Shown: positions 25,676 through 34,519, numbered from the stretch's first letter. The stretch: DNA of 64,000 nt from Paenibacillus sp. 481 (GCF_021223605.1 NZ_CP075175.1:4047501-4111500); one strand, 5' to 3'. Numbers and translations: made by a program. The notes: a model not told the origin generated them from the letters alone.

Positions 25676-26407
25676 ATGACAGAAGCAAGTTGCCGTGCAG
25701 AGCATTTTGTCGAGCAGCTCATGGCATGTGGATCGCCGGATGGAGCGGAAAAGGCGCTGCGCTACTTTAAAACGGGCAAAGGTGAGTATGGCGAAGGTGA
25801 CGTGTTTATCGGTGTGAGAGCGGGCCAGTTGGCCAGTCTGTGCAAACCATTTATCGACCTGCCGCCCAGCGAAATCGAGAAGTTGCTGGAAAGCCCGATT
25901 CACGAGGTAAGGGCAGGCGGACTGCACATAATGGCTAAACAAGCAGCCCATAAAAAAACGCCCTCCAGCCGCAAAAAAGAGCTGTTCGAGCTTTATATGA
26001 GACGTACAGATCGAATCAACAATTGGGATTTAGTTGATGGAAGTGCGCGTGATGTCGTTGGCGGCTACTTGGTAGATAAGCCGCGTGATATTTTGTACAA
26101 GCTTGCACGTTCGGCGGATTTATGGGAACGGCGCATTGCGATCGTTAGCACCTCGTATTTTATTCGTGAACATGACCTCACGGACACGTTTAACATTGCG
26201 GAAATGTTGCTGAACGACAAGCAGGACTTAATTCATAAGGCAACGGGCTGGATGCTGCGCGAAGCGGGCAAAAAGGATCGCTCACAGCTCGTAAGCTTTT
26301 TAGATCAACATGCCGGAGTTATGCCACGGACACTGTTGCGTTATGCCATTGAACATTTTGATCAAGCGCAACGAGCTCATTATATGGGCCTAAAAAAGGT
26401 GCGCTAG
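25676..26407 (+). CDS. AlkD-like DNA alkylation repair protein
   Basis: HEAT-repeat DNA glycosylase of the AlkC/AlkD superfamily, expected to remove N3- and N7-alkylated purines. The 243-residue product matches the family in length and motifs: GVRAGQLASLCKPF, VRAGGLHIMAKQ, the strongly conserved INNWDLVDGSARDVVGGYL (with the catalytic-site Trp and Asp), WERRIAIVST, KATGWMLREAGKKD and MPRTLLRYAIEHF. GAGGGGTG precedes the ATG. It lies downstream of the two-HTH MerR gene in the same direction and could be its partner, unproven. Confidence 0.93.
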   Translation: MTEASCRAEHFVEQLMACGSPDGAEKALRYFKTGKGEYGEGDVFIGVRAGQLASLCKPFIDLPPSEIEKLLESPIHEVRAGGLHIMAKQAAHKKTPSSRKKELFELYMRRTDRINNWDLVDGSARDVVGGYLVDKPRDILYKLARSADLWERRIAIVSTSYFIREHDLTDTFNIAEMLLNDKQDLIHKATGWMLREAGKKDRSQLVSFLDQHAGVMPRTLLRYAIEHFDQAQRAHYMGLKKVR

Positions 26408-26896
26408 TGGCGGGTCATCAACGTTAAACCGCGTACGCAAGAACAATTGGAAAAAATGGGTACAAGCCGCTAATGAGGGTTATACAACCGTTACTAAAGA
26501 AGGAAAATTGCCATGTGCAATCTGCCGTTGAGAATAACACGAAAGCGAAAAGAACCACTCTCGGATACATAATCCGAATAGGTGGTTCTTTTTTGTGGCA
26601 GCTGTAATTGCCGGAATGTGTTTACGATTGTACGGGGCAACATCTCGCAAGTATTGGAAGTCAATACGCTACTGGGGATGTCTGCGAACAGATTGCTGCC
26701 TAAAAGCGCCAAGGCGGCAGGAATATCGTTCAGCCAGCTCCTTGACAAAATTATTGATTATTCACTATATGAAAGATTAAATGATCAAATTTTAGAAAAA
26801 AATAGCGAAAATTCGTATACAAATATCTTTATATGTGATATTTTGTAAAGGGTATATATGGATATATAACAAACAAATTGAATTGGAGGCTTGTAT
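26408..26896 (+). other. Gene-poor stretch with terminator and possible coding remnants
   Basis: This 489-base gap holds the terminator at 26550-26595 and no convincing gene. Just before the terminator one frame (26409-26531) reads NNWKKWVQAANEGYTTVTKEGK then PCAICR and stops, looking like the tail of a lost protein. After it, another frame gives GNISQVLEVNTLLGMSANRLL without a ribosome binding site. Both are probably remnants. Confidence 0.4.
26550..26595 (+). terminator. Intrinsic terminator downstream of the AlkD-like gene
   Basis: AGAACCAC pairs with GTGGTTCT, with inner TCGGAT/ATCCGA, followed by TTTTT. Confidence 0.88.
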
Positions 26897-27385
26897 ATGA
26901 AATTGAAAAAGTTTTTGGCTGTATTGATGGTTGCTTCAAGTTTGACCGTTTTTGCTCCGTCTGCATTTGCGATGCCTGGTATGGGTGATACGAAAGAAGC
27001 GGCGATAAAAATTGACTTCGATGTTAAAATTCATGGCTATTTGCAAGACTCTAAAGATTATGATTGGTATACGTGGGAGAACAGAACAGGAAAAAACAGA
27101 TTCCTTCACTTCTCTGTTTCTACAAATTCAGAGCATTCCGGTCTTTTGCTAGGAGCAGTTGTTGATTATCCTTTTGGCCAAAGATCCATACCTTTTTATT
27201 CAGATCCGACGAATAAAAGATCTTTAAATCTGACCAGTATTTTAGTCCCCCCTTTTGGAAAAATCTCGTATTTTATAAGAAATACGGGCGACAAGATCGA
27301 GCCTTATCACATTCATAACTTCAATTTTTCATATGAGCGCCCAGGAGATGTTCCGGCAAGCAACAAGCAACTTATAAAGCAGTAA
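26897..27385 (+). CDS. Secreted protein, PPC-like beta domain (paralogue A)
   Basis: A 162-residue exported protein with a Sec signal (1-27, ending PSAFA) and one beta-rich domain. The segment GDTKEAAIKIDFDVKIHGYL, then DSKDYDWYTWENRTG, resembles bacterial pre-peptidase C-terminal (PPC-like) domains, in which D-x-D-W-Y/F marks the first strands. GGAGG is 6 bases before ATG 26897. A paralogue lies on the opposite strand at 27545-27997, sharing the GDTxEA and DxDWxxWxNR patterns. No enzymatic motif is seen. Confidence 0.75.
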   Translation: MKLKKFLAVLMVASSLTVFAPSAFAMPGMGDTKEAAIKIDFDVKIHGYLQDSKDYDWYTWENRTGKNRFLHFSVSTNSEHSGLLLGAVVDYPFGQRSIPFYSDPTNKRSLNLTSILVPPFGKISYFIRNTGDKIEPYHIHNFNFSYERPGDVPASNKQLIKQ

Positions 27386-27399
27386 AGTAAAGCGCAAAG

Positions 27400-27430
27400 A
27401 AAAGTCGCCAATTACTCGGCGGCTTTTTCT
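27400..27430. terminator. Terminator between convergent secreted-protein genes
   Basis: AAGTCGCC pairs with GGCGGCTT (with a G-T pair) around an 8-base loop, followed by TTTTTCTT on the + strand and TTTTCTTT on the - strand. Confidence 0.75.
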
Positions 27431-27544
27431 TATGTACAATTTAAACGAAAAATCCCCTCCAAGGAGACAAATGGTCATTTCCAATGTCCGCTCAAAGGGG
27501 AAGCGTGTGAAAAGCACCTATTTATATGAACTTTAATTCTATCT

Positions 27545-27997
27545 TTAGTTGGCGAACAACAACGTATAATGACCAGGGCCGAACCGTTTGGATAAGACAA
27601 CGACGTACAATGTCGCTCCCGCTGGCACAGCCAAATTGCTTATCGATTGCAAATTGCCCGGCCCCGTGTCTGGCGCAAAAAAGAGGCTGGACTCAAAGCC
27701 GTTAGCGTACCGAAGCTTAAATCCTAAACGGTATTCTGCGTCACTACTGCTCGGCTGCAAACCTACAAATTTCGTTTCACCGTTAATGGCGCGGTTCGTC
27801 CATTTAAACCAATCTGCATCGTTGCTATGAGACAAAAAGAGGGTAATGTGTTTGTTTGGTGTGATAGCGAGTGCTTCTGCTTGAGTATCGCCAATCCCTA
27901 CAGCATGCGGTCGGATTTCACCTGCAAAAGCACTTTGCGTAAATCCCACACTCATTGCACAGACAAGAAGTGTTGTCCACAACGATTTAAACCTCAT
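27545..27997 (-). CDS. Secreted protein, PPC-like beta domain (paralogue B)
   Basis: A 150-residue exported protein with a Sec signal (about 1-25, ending SAFA). The mature part GIGDTQAEALAITPNKHITLFL and SNDADWFKWTNRAING parallels paralogue A, and the end VPAGATLYVVVLSKRFGPGHYTLLFAN is a typical final strand pair of PPC-like domains. ATG at 27997 is chosen because AAGGGTGG stands about 7 bases ahead. The two paralogues are convergent and share a terminator. Function unknown. Confidence 0.72.
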   Translation of the reverse strand: MRFKSLWTTLLVCAMSVGFTQSAFAGEIRPHAVGIGDTQAEALAITPNKHITLFLSHSNDADWFKWTNRAINGETKFVGLQPSSSDAEYRLGFKLRYANGFESSLFFAPDTGPGNLQSISNLAVPAGATLYVVVLSKRFGPGHYTLLFAN

Positions 27998-28182
27998 TGT
28001 CATTCCACCCTTCATTTTATGTAGAACGATTTGAATCTCGGTGCCTACTTTACCAATAAAAGACATATAAGTACATCCTACAAAAGGTTTATTTAATCTT
28101 GAGCCATTTGCGATGTTGCTAAATTTTTGATGTAATGATGTAATAGAATAGTAAATTTTTGTTGGTAGGTAGAGGAGGTCAT

Positions 28183-29109
28183 ATGAAGGCCATGAAAGCA
28201 GAATACGAGCCTTATACTGGAGAACTTATAGAAGCACCCCAAACAATTATACGTGACCACATGGATTGGCCTTCCTCTTTTCCGTTTATGGTTTCGACGA
28301 CAGAAGGGGTAAGTCCGGGATTTCAGCGAATGCATTGGCATCATGCCCTAGAAATTAATTATATTCGTCGTGGACATGGATTCTACTTAATAAACGGAAT
28401 TAAATATAATTTTGTTGAGGGAGATATTTTACTCATTAATGCGCATGATTTGCATCGGGCGTTTGAGAATGAGGATTTAATGATGGACGTATTTTTGTTC
28501 GATCCGGCGCTATTGGCAGTCGATTTACGTTATGATCCAGAACTGTTGCGACCGTTTCGCGACATCGGTATTCATTTTACAAATTTGCTTGATCGTAATG
28601 CCGACACGATACCAGAACTCGTACAACTGCTGCAACGAATTAAAGGTGAAATGGACAACAAGGACATCTCTCATATTCCTTTGGTACGAGCTTTGTTAAC
28701 GGAATTTCTCGTACTCGTTAACCGGAATTTTGCCGTGCAGCATACAGGGCCTGCTCCGATGAAGCATCGCGGTATGCTCGCCCTAAAAGAAGTGATCCGC
28801 ACGATGGAACAAAATTTATCTTTTCCATGGACACTGAAACAATTAGCAGATTTGGCCCATTTAAGCCCTTCGAGATTTAGTGCCCTATTTCAACTAGCAG
28901 TGGGTACATCACCCTTAGATTACCTCATCCAATTAAGACTCATACATGCAGTCCACTTGCTGGAATCAACCGATCTAAAAATTATTCAAATTGCTGCTGA
29001 TTGCGGCTTTAGAAACTTATCTAATTTTAACCGGCTGTTTAAGCAACAAGTCGGAAAATCTCCAAGCGAGCTTCGTCATCAGCAAGGCGGAACAGATGGC
29101 ATGATTTAA
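28183..29109 (+). CDS. AraC-family regulator with cupin sensor domain
   Basis: A 308-residue regulator that starts at ATG 28183 after GAGGAGG. Residues about 35-110 form a cupin-type sugar-sensing domain (MHWHHALEINYIRRGHG, EGDILLINAHDLHRAF). The C-terminal 100 residues have two HTH motifs (WTLKQLADLAHLSPSRFSALF and KIIQIAADCGFRNLSNFNRLFK). It precedes the amino-sugar kinase and GH4 genes and is probably their activator. Confidence 0.92.
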   Translation: MKAMKAEYEPYTGELIEAPQTIIRDHMDWPSSFPFMVSTTEGVSPGFQRMHWHHALEINYIRRGHGFYLINGIKYNFVEGDILLINAHDLHRAFENEDLMMDVFLFDPALLAVDLRYDPELLRPFRDIGIHFTNLLDRNADTIPELVQLLQRIKGEMDNKDISHIPLVRALLTEFLVLVNRNFAVQHTGPAPMKHRGMLALKEVIRTMEQNLSFPWTLKQLADLAHLSPSRFSALFQLAVGTSPLDYLIQLRLIHAVHLLESTDLKIIQIAADCGFRNLSNFNRLFKQQVGKSPSELRHQQGGTDGMI

Positions 29110-29257
29110 ACGCAGAACAGTAATATAGTATCTGGTTATACCTGTTTAGTAGTAGTTTTCTCGCTTTTAAAAGGTGTATGCTAATGATATAAAACAATTG
29201 AAAGCGCAATCTAATCTTCCAGAGCTTGTTCAAAATGATAGTGACAGGAGAGGTATA

Positions 29258-30238
29258 ATGAGCATCTATCTAGGTGTGGACGCGGGAGGAAGCAAGACAC
29301 ATGCGTTATTAGTCGATGAAAATGGAACCATTCTTGGCAAAGGTTCGGCTGGTAACGGCAACCACCAACTCGGTCGCGAAGTAGCAGAGCATAACATACG
29401 TGCGGCTTGTGAGGAAGCACTACAGCAAGCTGGGATTACGAAAGAAGATGTAACGTTTGCTTACTTTGGCTTGGCCGGCGCTGATCGGGAGCCCGATTAT
29501 GTTATTTTGCGCCCGATGATTGCTGGACTAGGTTTCAAGCAGCATGCATTGGCTTGCGATACGATGATCGGCATGCGTGCTGGCACGAAGCGTGCCTATG
29601 GGGCTGTCATTATTTGCGGCTCTGGCTTTAACAGTGCTGCGCGCAACTCGCAAGGCGAGGAGTTGCAGTATGGTGGGTTTGGGTTTAAGTATGGTGATGG
29701 CTATGGTGGCGGTTCGACCTTGGCGATGCTTGTTTTTCGCGCAGTCATTCGCGCATGGGACGGTCGAGGTGAAGCAACGGCGTTAACGACACTCGTCCTG
29801 CAAGCGATGAATTATACGACTGTGGAAGCACTGTACAACGATGTGTTGGATCATCGAGTGATGATTCCACGCGATCTTGTGAAAACATTGTTTGTAGCTG
29901 CTAATCAAGGTGACGAAGTGGCGAAGCGCATTTTACAAGAAGAAGGCGCCGAGCTTGGTAATGCCGTATGTGCACTAATTAAACGTTTACATATGACGGA
30001 AGAGTCATTCGATATTGTGCTAATTGGCAGCGTGGTGACGCGCGGTAGCGGCCCTTACCTCATTGATGCGATTCAACAACGAATTAGTCAAGCCGCGCCT
30101 CACGCTCAAATCGTTCGTTTGGAAGCGGACCCTGTTGTGGGTGCAGTCATGAGTGCGATGGATCACGCTGGATATACAATTGATGCAGAGCTTGACGAGC
30201 GTTTAAAGTCGTTTCAATTTGAAAAGGTGGAGGCGTAG
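29258..30238 (+). CDS. BadF/BadG-type sugar kinase (N-acetylglucosamine kinase-like)
   Basis: ATPase-fold kinase of 326 residues. The ASKHA phosphate-1 motif YLGVDAGGSKTHALLVDENG, FGLAGADRE, and GAVIICGSGFNSAA with GGFGFKYGDGYGGGSTLA match the family that includes N-acetylglucosamine kinases. ACAGGAGAGG stands before ATG 29258. The GH4 glycosidase begins 37 bases later, so this pair would phosphorylate and split an imported amino- or beta-linked sugar. The exact substrate cannot be read from sequence. Confidence 0.87.
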   Translation: MSIYLGVDAGGSKTHALLVDENGTILGKGSAGNGNHQLGREVAEHNIRAACEEALQQAGITKEDVTFAYFGLAGADREPDYVILRPMIAGLGFKQHALACDTMIGMRAGTKRAYGAVIICGSGFNSAARNSQGEELQYGGFGFKYGDGYGGGSTLAMLVFRAVIRAWDGRGEATALTTLVLQAMNYTTVEALYNDVLDHRVMIPRDLVKTLFVAANQGDEVAKRILQEEGAELGNAVCALIKRLHMTEESFDIVLIGSVVTRGSGPYLIDAIQQRISQAAPHAQIVRLEADPVVGAVMSAMDHAGYTIDAELDERLKSFQFEKVEA

Positions 30239-30275
30239 CACGTCTTCACATCTAGATTGATAGGAGGCTGACAAC

Positions 30276-31586
30276 ATGTCAAATCAAGTAGGATTAAAAA
30301 TTGCCGTAATTGGTGGAGGTTCTTCCTATACGCCTGAAATCGTTGAAGGCTTTATTCGCAATTATGACCAAATGCCGATACGTGAGTTATGGCTTGTAGA
30401 TATAGAAGAAGGCAGACATAAGCTGGAAATCGTCGGGAACTTAGCGAAGCGCATGGTGCAAGAAGCTGGCGTACCGATTGAAGTCCATCTGACCCTTGAT
30501 CGTGAGCGTGCTATTGAAGGCGCGGATTTTGTGACGACGCAAATGCGTGTCGGATTGCTGGAAGCACGTAAACGCGACGAGCATATTCCGATTAAGCATG
30601 GTGTTATTGGCCAGGAAACGACTGGGCCTGGTGGCATGTTGAAGGCGCTGCGTACGATCCCGGTTATTTTGGACATTTGCCGTGATATTGAGCGTTTGGC
30701 ACCTAATGCTTGGATGCTGAACTTTACGAATCCGGCAGGGATCGTAACGGAAGCTGTGGCGAAGCATAGCCGCGTGCGTTCGATTGGCTTATGTAACTCG
30801 CCGATTAACTTCCAGAAGTTTTTGGCGGAGCAGTATGGTGTGGGTGAGAACGAGGTGCTGCCTGAGTTCGTAGGCATTAACCATCTGCACTGGGTGACTT
30901 CGGCTTCTGTAAAAGGAGAAGAAAAGCTTCCAGAATTGTTGGACGGTGGGTTAACTTATACGGCGAAAAACGTGCCAACTACAGGTTGGGACGCTGAATT
31001 TTTACAATCACTAGGTGCAATCCCGACCTACTATTTGAAATATTTTTATATGACCGATGTGATGTTTGATGAAATGCATTCGGCACTCGAGAAGAGCGGA
31101 ACACGTGCAGAAGTCGTGAGTCGTGTCGAGACTGAATTGTTCGAATTGTACAAAGACGAGACTGTGCGAGAGAAGCCGAAGCAGTTAGAGCAGCGCGGAG
31201 GAGCCTATTACTCTGAAGCGGCTGTGAATTTAATGAAATCGTTGTATAATGACCGTAAAGATATTCAGACGCTAAACGTAATGAACGGCAATATTTATGA
31301 CTTCTTGCCAGCAGATGCAAGTATTGAAATCAACTGTGTCGTGACGGCACAGGGCCCGATTGCATTGCCACCAAAGCGCGTGCCTGAGCATATTAAAGGG
31401 CTATTGCATGCGGTTAAGACGTACGAGCAGCTCACGATTGAAGCAGCTATAACAGGCGACCGCGGAATTGCACTACAAGCGATGGTTCATCATCCGCTAG
31501 TCCCTTCCGTTGCTGTAGCGAAACAGCTTCTGGATGAAATGTTAGAAGCAAACCGTGCTTATTTGCCACAGTTTTTTAATAAATAA
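30276..31586 (+). CDS. GH4 family glycosidase (6-phospho-beta-glucosidase type)
   Basis: NAD- and metal-dependent glycosidase of 436 residues. The Rossmann start KIAVIGGGSSYTPEIVEGFI, the GH4 hallmark GQETTGPGGMLKALRTIP, LNFTNPAGIVTEAV, and the metal-binding region GLCNSPINFQ then GINHLHW are all present. GH4 enzymes act on phosphorylated disaccharides by a redox mechanism. GGAGG lies 7 bases ahead of the ATG. It is in an operon with the kinase. Three LPMO genes elsewhere in the window suggest chitin or cellulose use, so chitobiose or cellobiose phosphate is a reasonable but unproven substrate. Confidence 0.92.
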   Translation: MSNQVGLKIAVIGGGSSYTPEIVEGFIRNYDQMPIRELWLVDIEEGRHKLEIVGNLAKRMVQEAGVPIEVHLTLDRERAIEGADFVTTQMRVGLLEARKRDEHIPIKHGVIGQETTGPGGMLKALRTIPVILDICRDIERLAPNAWMLNFTNPAGIVTEAVAKHSRVRSIGLCNSPINFQKFLAEQYGVGENEVLPEFVGINHLHWVTSASVKGEEKLPELLDGGLTYTAKNVPTTGWDAEFLQSLGAIPTYYLKYFYMTDVMFDEMHSALEKSGTRAEVVSRVETELFELYKDETVREKPKQLEQRGGAYYSEAAVNLMKSLYNDRKDIQTLNVMNGNIYDFLPADASIEINCVVTAQGPIALPPKRVPEHIKGLLHAVKTYEQLTIEAAITGDRGIALQAMVHHPLVPSVAVAKQLLDEMLEANRAYLPQFFNK

Positions 31587-31590
31587 TACA

Positions 31591-31621
31591 AAGGCCTCTC
31601 CGATAAGGAGGGGCCTTATTT
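31591..31621 (+). terminator. Terminator after the GH4 gene
   Basis: AAGGCCTCTCC and GGAGGGGCCTT pair around GATAA, followed by ATTTT. Confidence 0.88.
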
Positions 31622-31704
31622 TGTGGAAAAGTACAAATTGGCCGTCTCCATACGGACAAGACAGCATACAATGCAGTATCCCGCAACTAAGGGAGGAACA
31701 ATTC

Positions 31705-32130
31705 GTGAAGCAAACAGCATTAAACAGCATTGGCGGGGTGTGCGGAGTAGTGCTGACCTTCATGTTCGGAGAGTGGACCCACTTGTTGACATTGTTTATG
31801 TTGACGATTGCCGTTGACTACATCTCCGGCATCGCCGCATCGTTGAGAGAAGGTAAAGGGCTAAGTAGTCTCGTAGGCTTCTGGGGGTTAGCAAGAAAGG
31901 CATTTATGTTGCTTATCATTACGTTAGCGCATCATATGGATAATGCGTTAGGTACATCGTGGATTAAAGATGGTTCCATATACTTCTATTTGGCAAACGA
32001 ACTCATTTCCATTACTGAAAATTATGGACGTCTGGGATTACCGTTACCGACTAAAATTAGAAATATTATCGCCTCATTAAAGTCGGAGCCCGACAAAGAG
32101 CTGCCGAGGCAACCACGAAAAAAGCAGTGA
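31705..32130 (+). CDS. Phage-type holin / toxin-secretion holin family protein
   Basis: A 141-residue membrane protein of the Bacillota holin-4 type. Features are LTLFMLTIAVDYISGIAASL, a second hydrophobic stretch KAFMLLIITLAHHMDNAL, and the conserved YLANELISITENYGRLGLPLP with a basic C-terminal tail. The start is GTG 31705 behind AAGGGAGG. No endolysin or phage gene is next to it, so this looks like an isolated holin-like gene of the kind Bacillota use for autolysin or toxin release. Confidence 0.85.
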   Translation: MKQTALNSIGGVCGVVLTFMFGEWTHLLTLFMLTIAVDYISGIAASLREGKGLSSLVGFWGLARKAFMLLIITLAHHMDNALGTSWIKDGSIYFYLANELISITENYGRLGLPLPTKIRNIIASLKSEPDKELPRQPRKKQ

Positions 32131-32237
32131 TTATAGCGGAAATGTGTGAATGAAAGGCGAGGGTACAAACCAGTGCAATTTTGTACGAATATCATGTCAG
32201 CATACAATCGAGATCGTGATAAAAGGATGTGACTACA

Positions 32238-33173
32238 GTGAGGATTGACTTGGGTTGCGGCATCCATAAACATCCTCGGTGCATTGGGCTGGATAGTCAT
32301 CCTTATCCGGGTGTGGATAAGGTTTGTGACCTGAACGAAGGGATTCCTCTGCCCGATGATAGTGTAGATTTTATGATTGCATCAAATATTTTGCAATATT
32401 TGAATAATGCTGAACACATCGTACAAGAGATGTATCGGGTTTGTAAGCATGGTACAGTTGTTTGCCTCGTCGTTCCATATGCTCACGTTACGAGTCATAT
32501 TACACATCCTGAATATAGACAGTTATTTGATGAACACTCGCCTCGGCATTGGACAAAAAATAGCTATACACCGATGAATGCAGAAGAATATTTGCAGCCG
32601 CTTGATGCTGGATGGTCGCTTATGAACGAAAAAATAGAAGATTCAGAACGTACTCCATTAGACTTTCGTTTAGTTCGAATAGAGTACTTTTACTTTCCAG
32701 AATATCGTTGCCTGTACGATGAGGTCGAACTGCGTCGGTTACGGCAATCCCAACTGAACGTTGTGTACCAACTCATGCTTCACTTAGTCACTGTAAAAGG
32801 AGATATGGATGAACTGGAGCTAGAGTCGTTGACGTTGCAGCCAATGGAAGAGCCACGAAGTATTACGGAACAAAGAGAAAAAAATGATGAGCAGCTCGTC
32901 TTGGACGATCGACCGTTCGTGATTCAATCCGAACGGCGCAATCAGCTTGAAAATGAAACGAGCGCACTGAACGAGAATGTAATCGATTCAACGATTGGCG
33001 TTGACGTTGCAGCCGAGCTGGAAGTTGACGAATTCAATCAGCAGGCTGAACGGATAGCTCCTAAGAGCAAAGGGAAAAAAAGTGCGAAAACACGTCGCTC
33101 GACGAGCCAATCGAGTCTGAGAAAGAAGGTTTACGTTCCGTACTTGCGTAAGAAACGCAAACTTAAAAATTAA
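32238..33173 (+). CDS. Class I SAM-dependent methyltransferase with basic C-terminal extension
   Basis: A 311-residue protein. The N-terminal half has the SAM-binding motif RIDLGCGIHKHPRCIGLD, then VCDLNEGIPLPDDSVDFMIASNILQ, typical of Methyltransf_11-like enzymes. From about residue 195 the sequence becomes charged and low in complexity, ending in a very basic tail (SKGKKSAKTRRSTSQSSLRK), perhaps for nucleic-acid or wall-polymer contact. GTG 32238 is preferred because AAGGATG stands 9 bases before it. Substrate unknown. Confidence 0.78.
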   Translation: MRIDLGCGIHKHPRCIGLDSHPYPGVDKVCDLNEGIPLPDDSVDFMIASNILQYLNNAEHIVQEMYRVCKHGTVVCLVVPYAHVTSHITHPEYRQLFDEHSPRHWTKNSYTPMNAEEYLQPLDAGWSLMNEKIEDSERTPLDFRLVRIEYFYFPEYRCLYDEVELRRLRQSQLNVVYQLMLHLVTVKGDMDELELESLTLQPMEEPRSITEQREKNDEQLVLDDRPFVIQSERRNQLENETSALNENVIDSTIGVDVAAELEVDEFNQQAERIAPKSKGKKSAKTRRSTSQSSLRKKVYVPYLRKKRKLKN

Positions 33174-33192
33174 TGTTTTTTTATAGCTGAAA

Positions 33193-33326
33193 CATACGCC
33201 CCGTCGTTCATGAAATCGTCACAAAATGCTAAAAATAATCCCGAAATTTACAAGTTTGTATTGAGGGATTTAGGAAACATTTTGTAAAATAAGAGATGAT
33301 GAATGTAACTGACAAAGGGGCGTATG
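33193..33326 (+). promoter_or_regulatory. Inverted repeat that could mask the cupredoxin start site; candidate promoter between
   Basis: CATACGCCCC (33193-33202) is the exact complement of GGGGCGTATG (33317-33326), which contains the GGGG ribosome binding site and the ATG of the cupredoxin gene. A candidate promoter, TTGAGG (33261-33266) and TAAAAT (33285-33290) with an 18-bp spacer, lies between the arms. Only a transcript starting upstream of 33193 would carry both arms. Confidence 0.45.
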
Positions 33327-33713
33327 ACAGTTATGAAGAAATGGGCGATGTTCTCGTTGTTCAGCATCGCGTGTGTATTTGCCGTAGGGTTGATGTTGTT
33401 CAATATGCCGAAGCCACCAGTTGAAGAAACGGCTCCGGAAGGCATGACTCTTGTAAAAATTGTGGCAAATGGCGATTTTACATTTGGTGAAGCTGAGTAT
33501 AAGGTGAAAGTTGGCGAAAAAGTTCGCCTCAAGCTTGTAAACAAAGCGGGCATACACGGCGCTGGTATTAAAGAGTTTAATATCGATTTAAAAGACGGCC
33601 AGATGGAAAAGGACATGACGTTCGATAAGCCTGGCAAATATGAGATTTTCTGTTCCATTATGTGCGGACCTGGTCATAACACGATGAAATCGTACTTGAT
33701 CGTAGAAGCATAG
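33324..33713 (+). CDS. Membrane-anchored cupredoxin with a CuA-type site
   Basis: A 129-residue protein with one N-terminal membrane anchor (about 7-27) and a cupredoxin domain. The C-terminal loop CSIMCGPGHNTM is the CuA ligand set Cys-x3-Cys-x3-His-x2-Met seen in cytochrome oxidase subunit II and nitrous oxide reductase, and an upstream His sits in AGIHGAGI. The family acts in extracytoplasmic electron transfer or copper delivery to oxidases. No oxidase genes are adjacent. A terminator follows at 33756. ATG at 33333 is an alternative start. Confidence 0.85.
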   Translation: MTVMKKWAMFSLFSIACVFAVGLMLFNMPKPPVEETAPEGMTLVKIVANGDFTFGEAEYKVKVGEKVRLKLVNKAGIHGAGIKEFNIDLKDGQMEKDMTFDKPGKYEIFCSIMCGPGHNTMKSYLIVEA

Positions 33714-33755
33714 ACGTTAGTCATGAATGTTACATAACGGATAGCTTTACGAAGA

Positions 33756-33782
33756 AAGGAGTCTGCTAAGGCTCCTTTTTTT
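33756..33782 (+). terminator. Terminator after the cupredoxin gene
   Basis: AAGGAG-C pairs with G-CTCCTT around TGCTAA, followed by a run of seven or more T residues. Confidence 0.8.
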
Positions 33783-33897
33783 GACGAGCAAATGAGTATC
33801 TATGCAGCAAAAAAGAACGGATGGGTCGTTACTTTTTCGAATGTAAGCGTTATACTTAGAATGATCATGAATGATGCTACACGGTGGAGGGATCCGG

Positions 33898-34335
33898 ATG
33901 TATTATGTGAATGTGGAGCAGTTAGAGCGTCGATTGAACAGTATTGACGATCTGGTGCAGGCGGTTGAAAGTATTCAACAACAGTGGGACGGCGGATTAG
34001 TCGTTTCGCTTGCTCAAGAACGAGTGTTGCATTTAGCCATTGAAATTGTAACTGACATCGGAAGCTTGCTGATCGATGGGTTTTTGTTGAGGGATGCTAG
34101 TAGTTATGAAGATATCGTTGAAATTATGGCGCAAGAAGGTGCAGTTCATAAGGAGATCCAAGAATCATTGCTGGAGTTGGTCCGTTTAAGAAGACCGCTT
34201 GTACAAAGCTATGATGAATGGAAACGTGGCGAATTGCATCCATTGTTAGTGCCTCTTACCACATTGCTACCTGCATTCGCGGTTTCTGTCCGTGCCTTTG
34301 TAAGTAGTGAAATGAAGCTAGGCTCTAAAGCTTAA
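33898..34335 (+). CDS. HepT/YutE-like (DUF86) protein
   Basis: A 145-residue all-helical protein of the DUF86 (HepT-like) family, close in layout to YutE. It begins MYYVNVEQLERRLNSIDDL and has VLHLAIEIVTDIGSLLIDG. HepT RNase toxins carry an R-x4-6-H-x-Y motif; here the matching segment is RRPLVQSYDEW, where the His is replaced by Gln. No MNT-type nucleotidyltransferase antitoxin gene is adjacent. It is therefore more likely a housekeeping YutE-type protein than an active toxin. GGAGGG lies before ATG 33898. Confidence 0.75.
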   Translation: MYYVNVEQLERRLNSIDDLVQAVESIQQQWDGGLVVSLAQERVLHLAIEIVTDIGSLLIDGFLLRDASSYEDIVEIMAQEGAVHKEIQESLLELVRLRRPLVQSYDEWKRGELHPLLVPLTTLLPAFAVSVRAFVSSEMKLGSKA

Positions 34336-34436
34336 GCGCTGGAATGTGCAACGTTTAACTCATGTTGTGCAGCACCAACTGAATAGTTGACCCGATCCAT
34401 TCAAATGAAACTTACCGCGTTTACTTGCAGTTGAAT

Positions 34437-34486
34437 AGCGCCTCCGTCCAATCGGCTAAGCCGAGGGATGGGGGCGCTTTTTTAGT
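34437..34486 (+). terminator. Terminator after the HepT-like gene
   Basis: AGCGCC-CC-GTCC pairs with GGAT-GG-GGGCGCT, with CGGCT/AGCCG inside, followed by TTTTT. Confidence 0.85.
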
Positions 34487-34519
34487 TGTGGAGAAACTAG
34501 TCGATTCATAGGTCGTGTA

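Noticed and set aside
30362-30877. A 171-codon minus-strand frame inside the GH4 gene
   Set aside because: Lies wholly inside a conserved enzyme gene and shows no protein-like motif.
31705-32130. Prophage remnant around the holin-like gene
   Set aside because: No endolysin, tail, integrase or attachment site nearby; the surrounding genes are metabolic.
33898-34335. HepT-MntA toxin-antitoxin system
   Set aside because: No nucleotidyltransferase partner gene is adjacent and the catalytic His of the HepT motif is missing.
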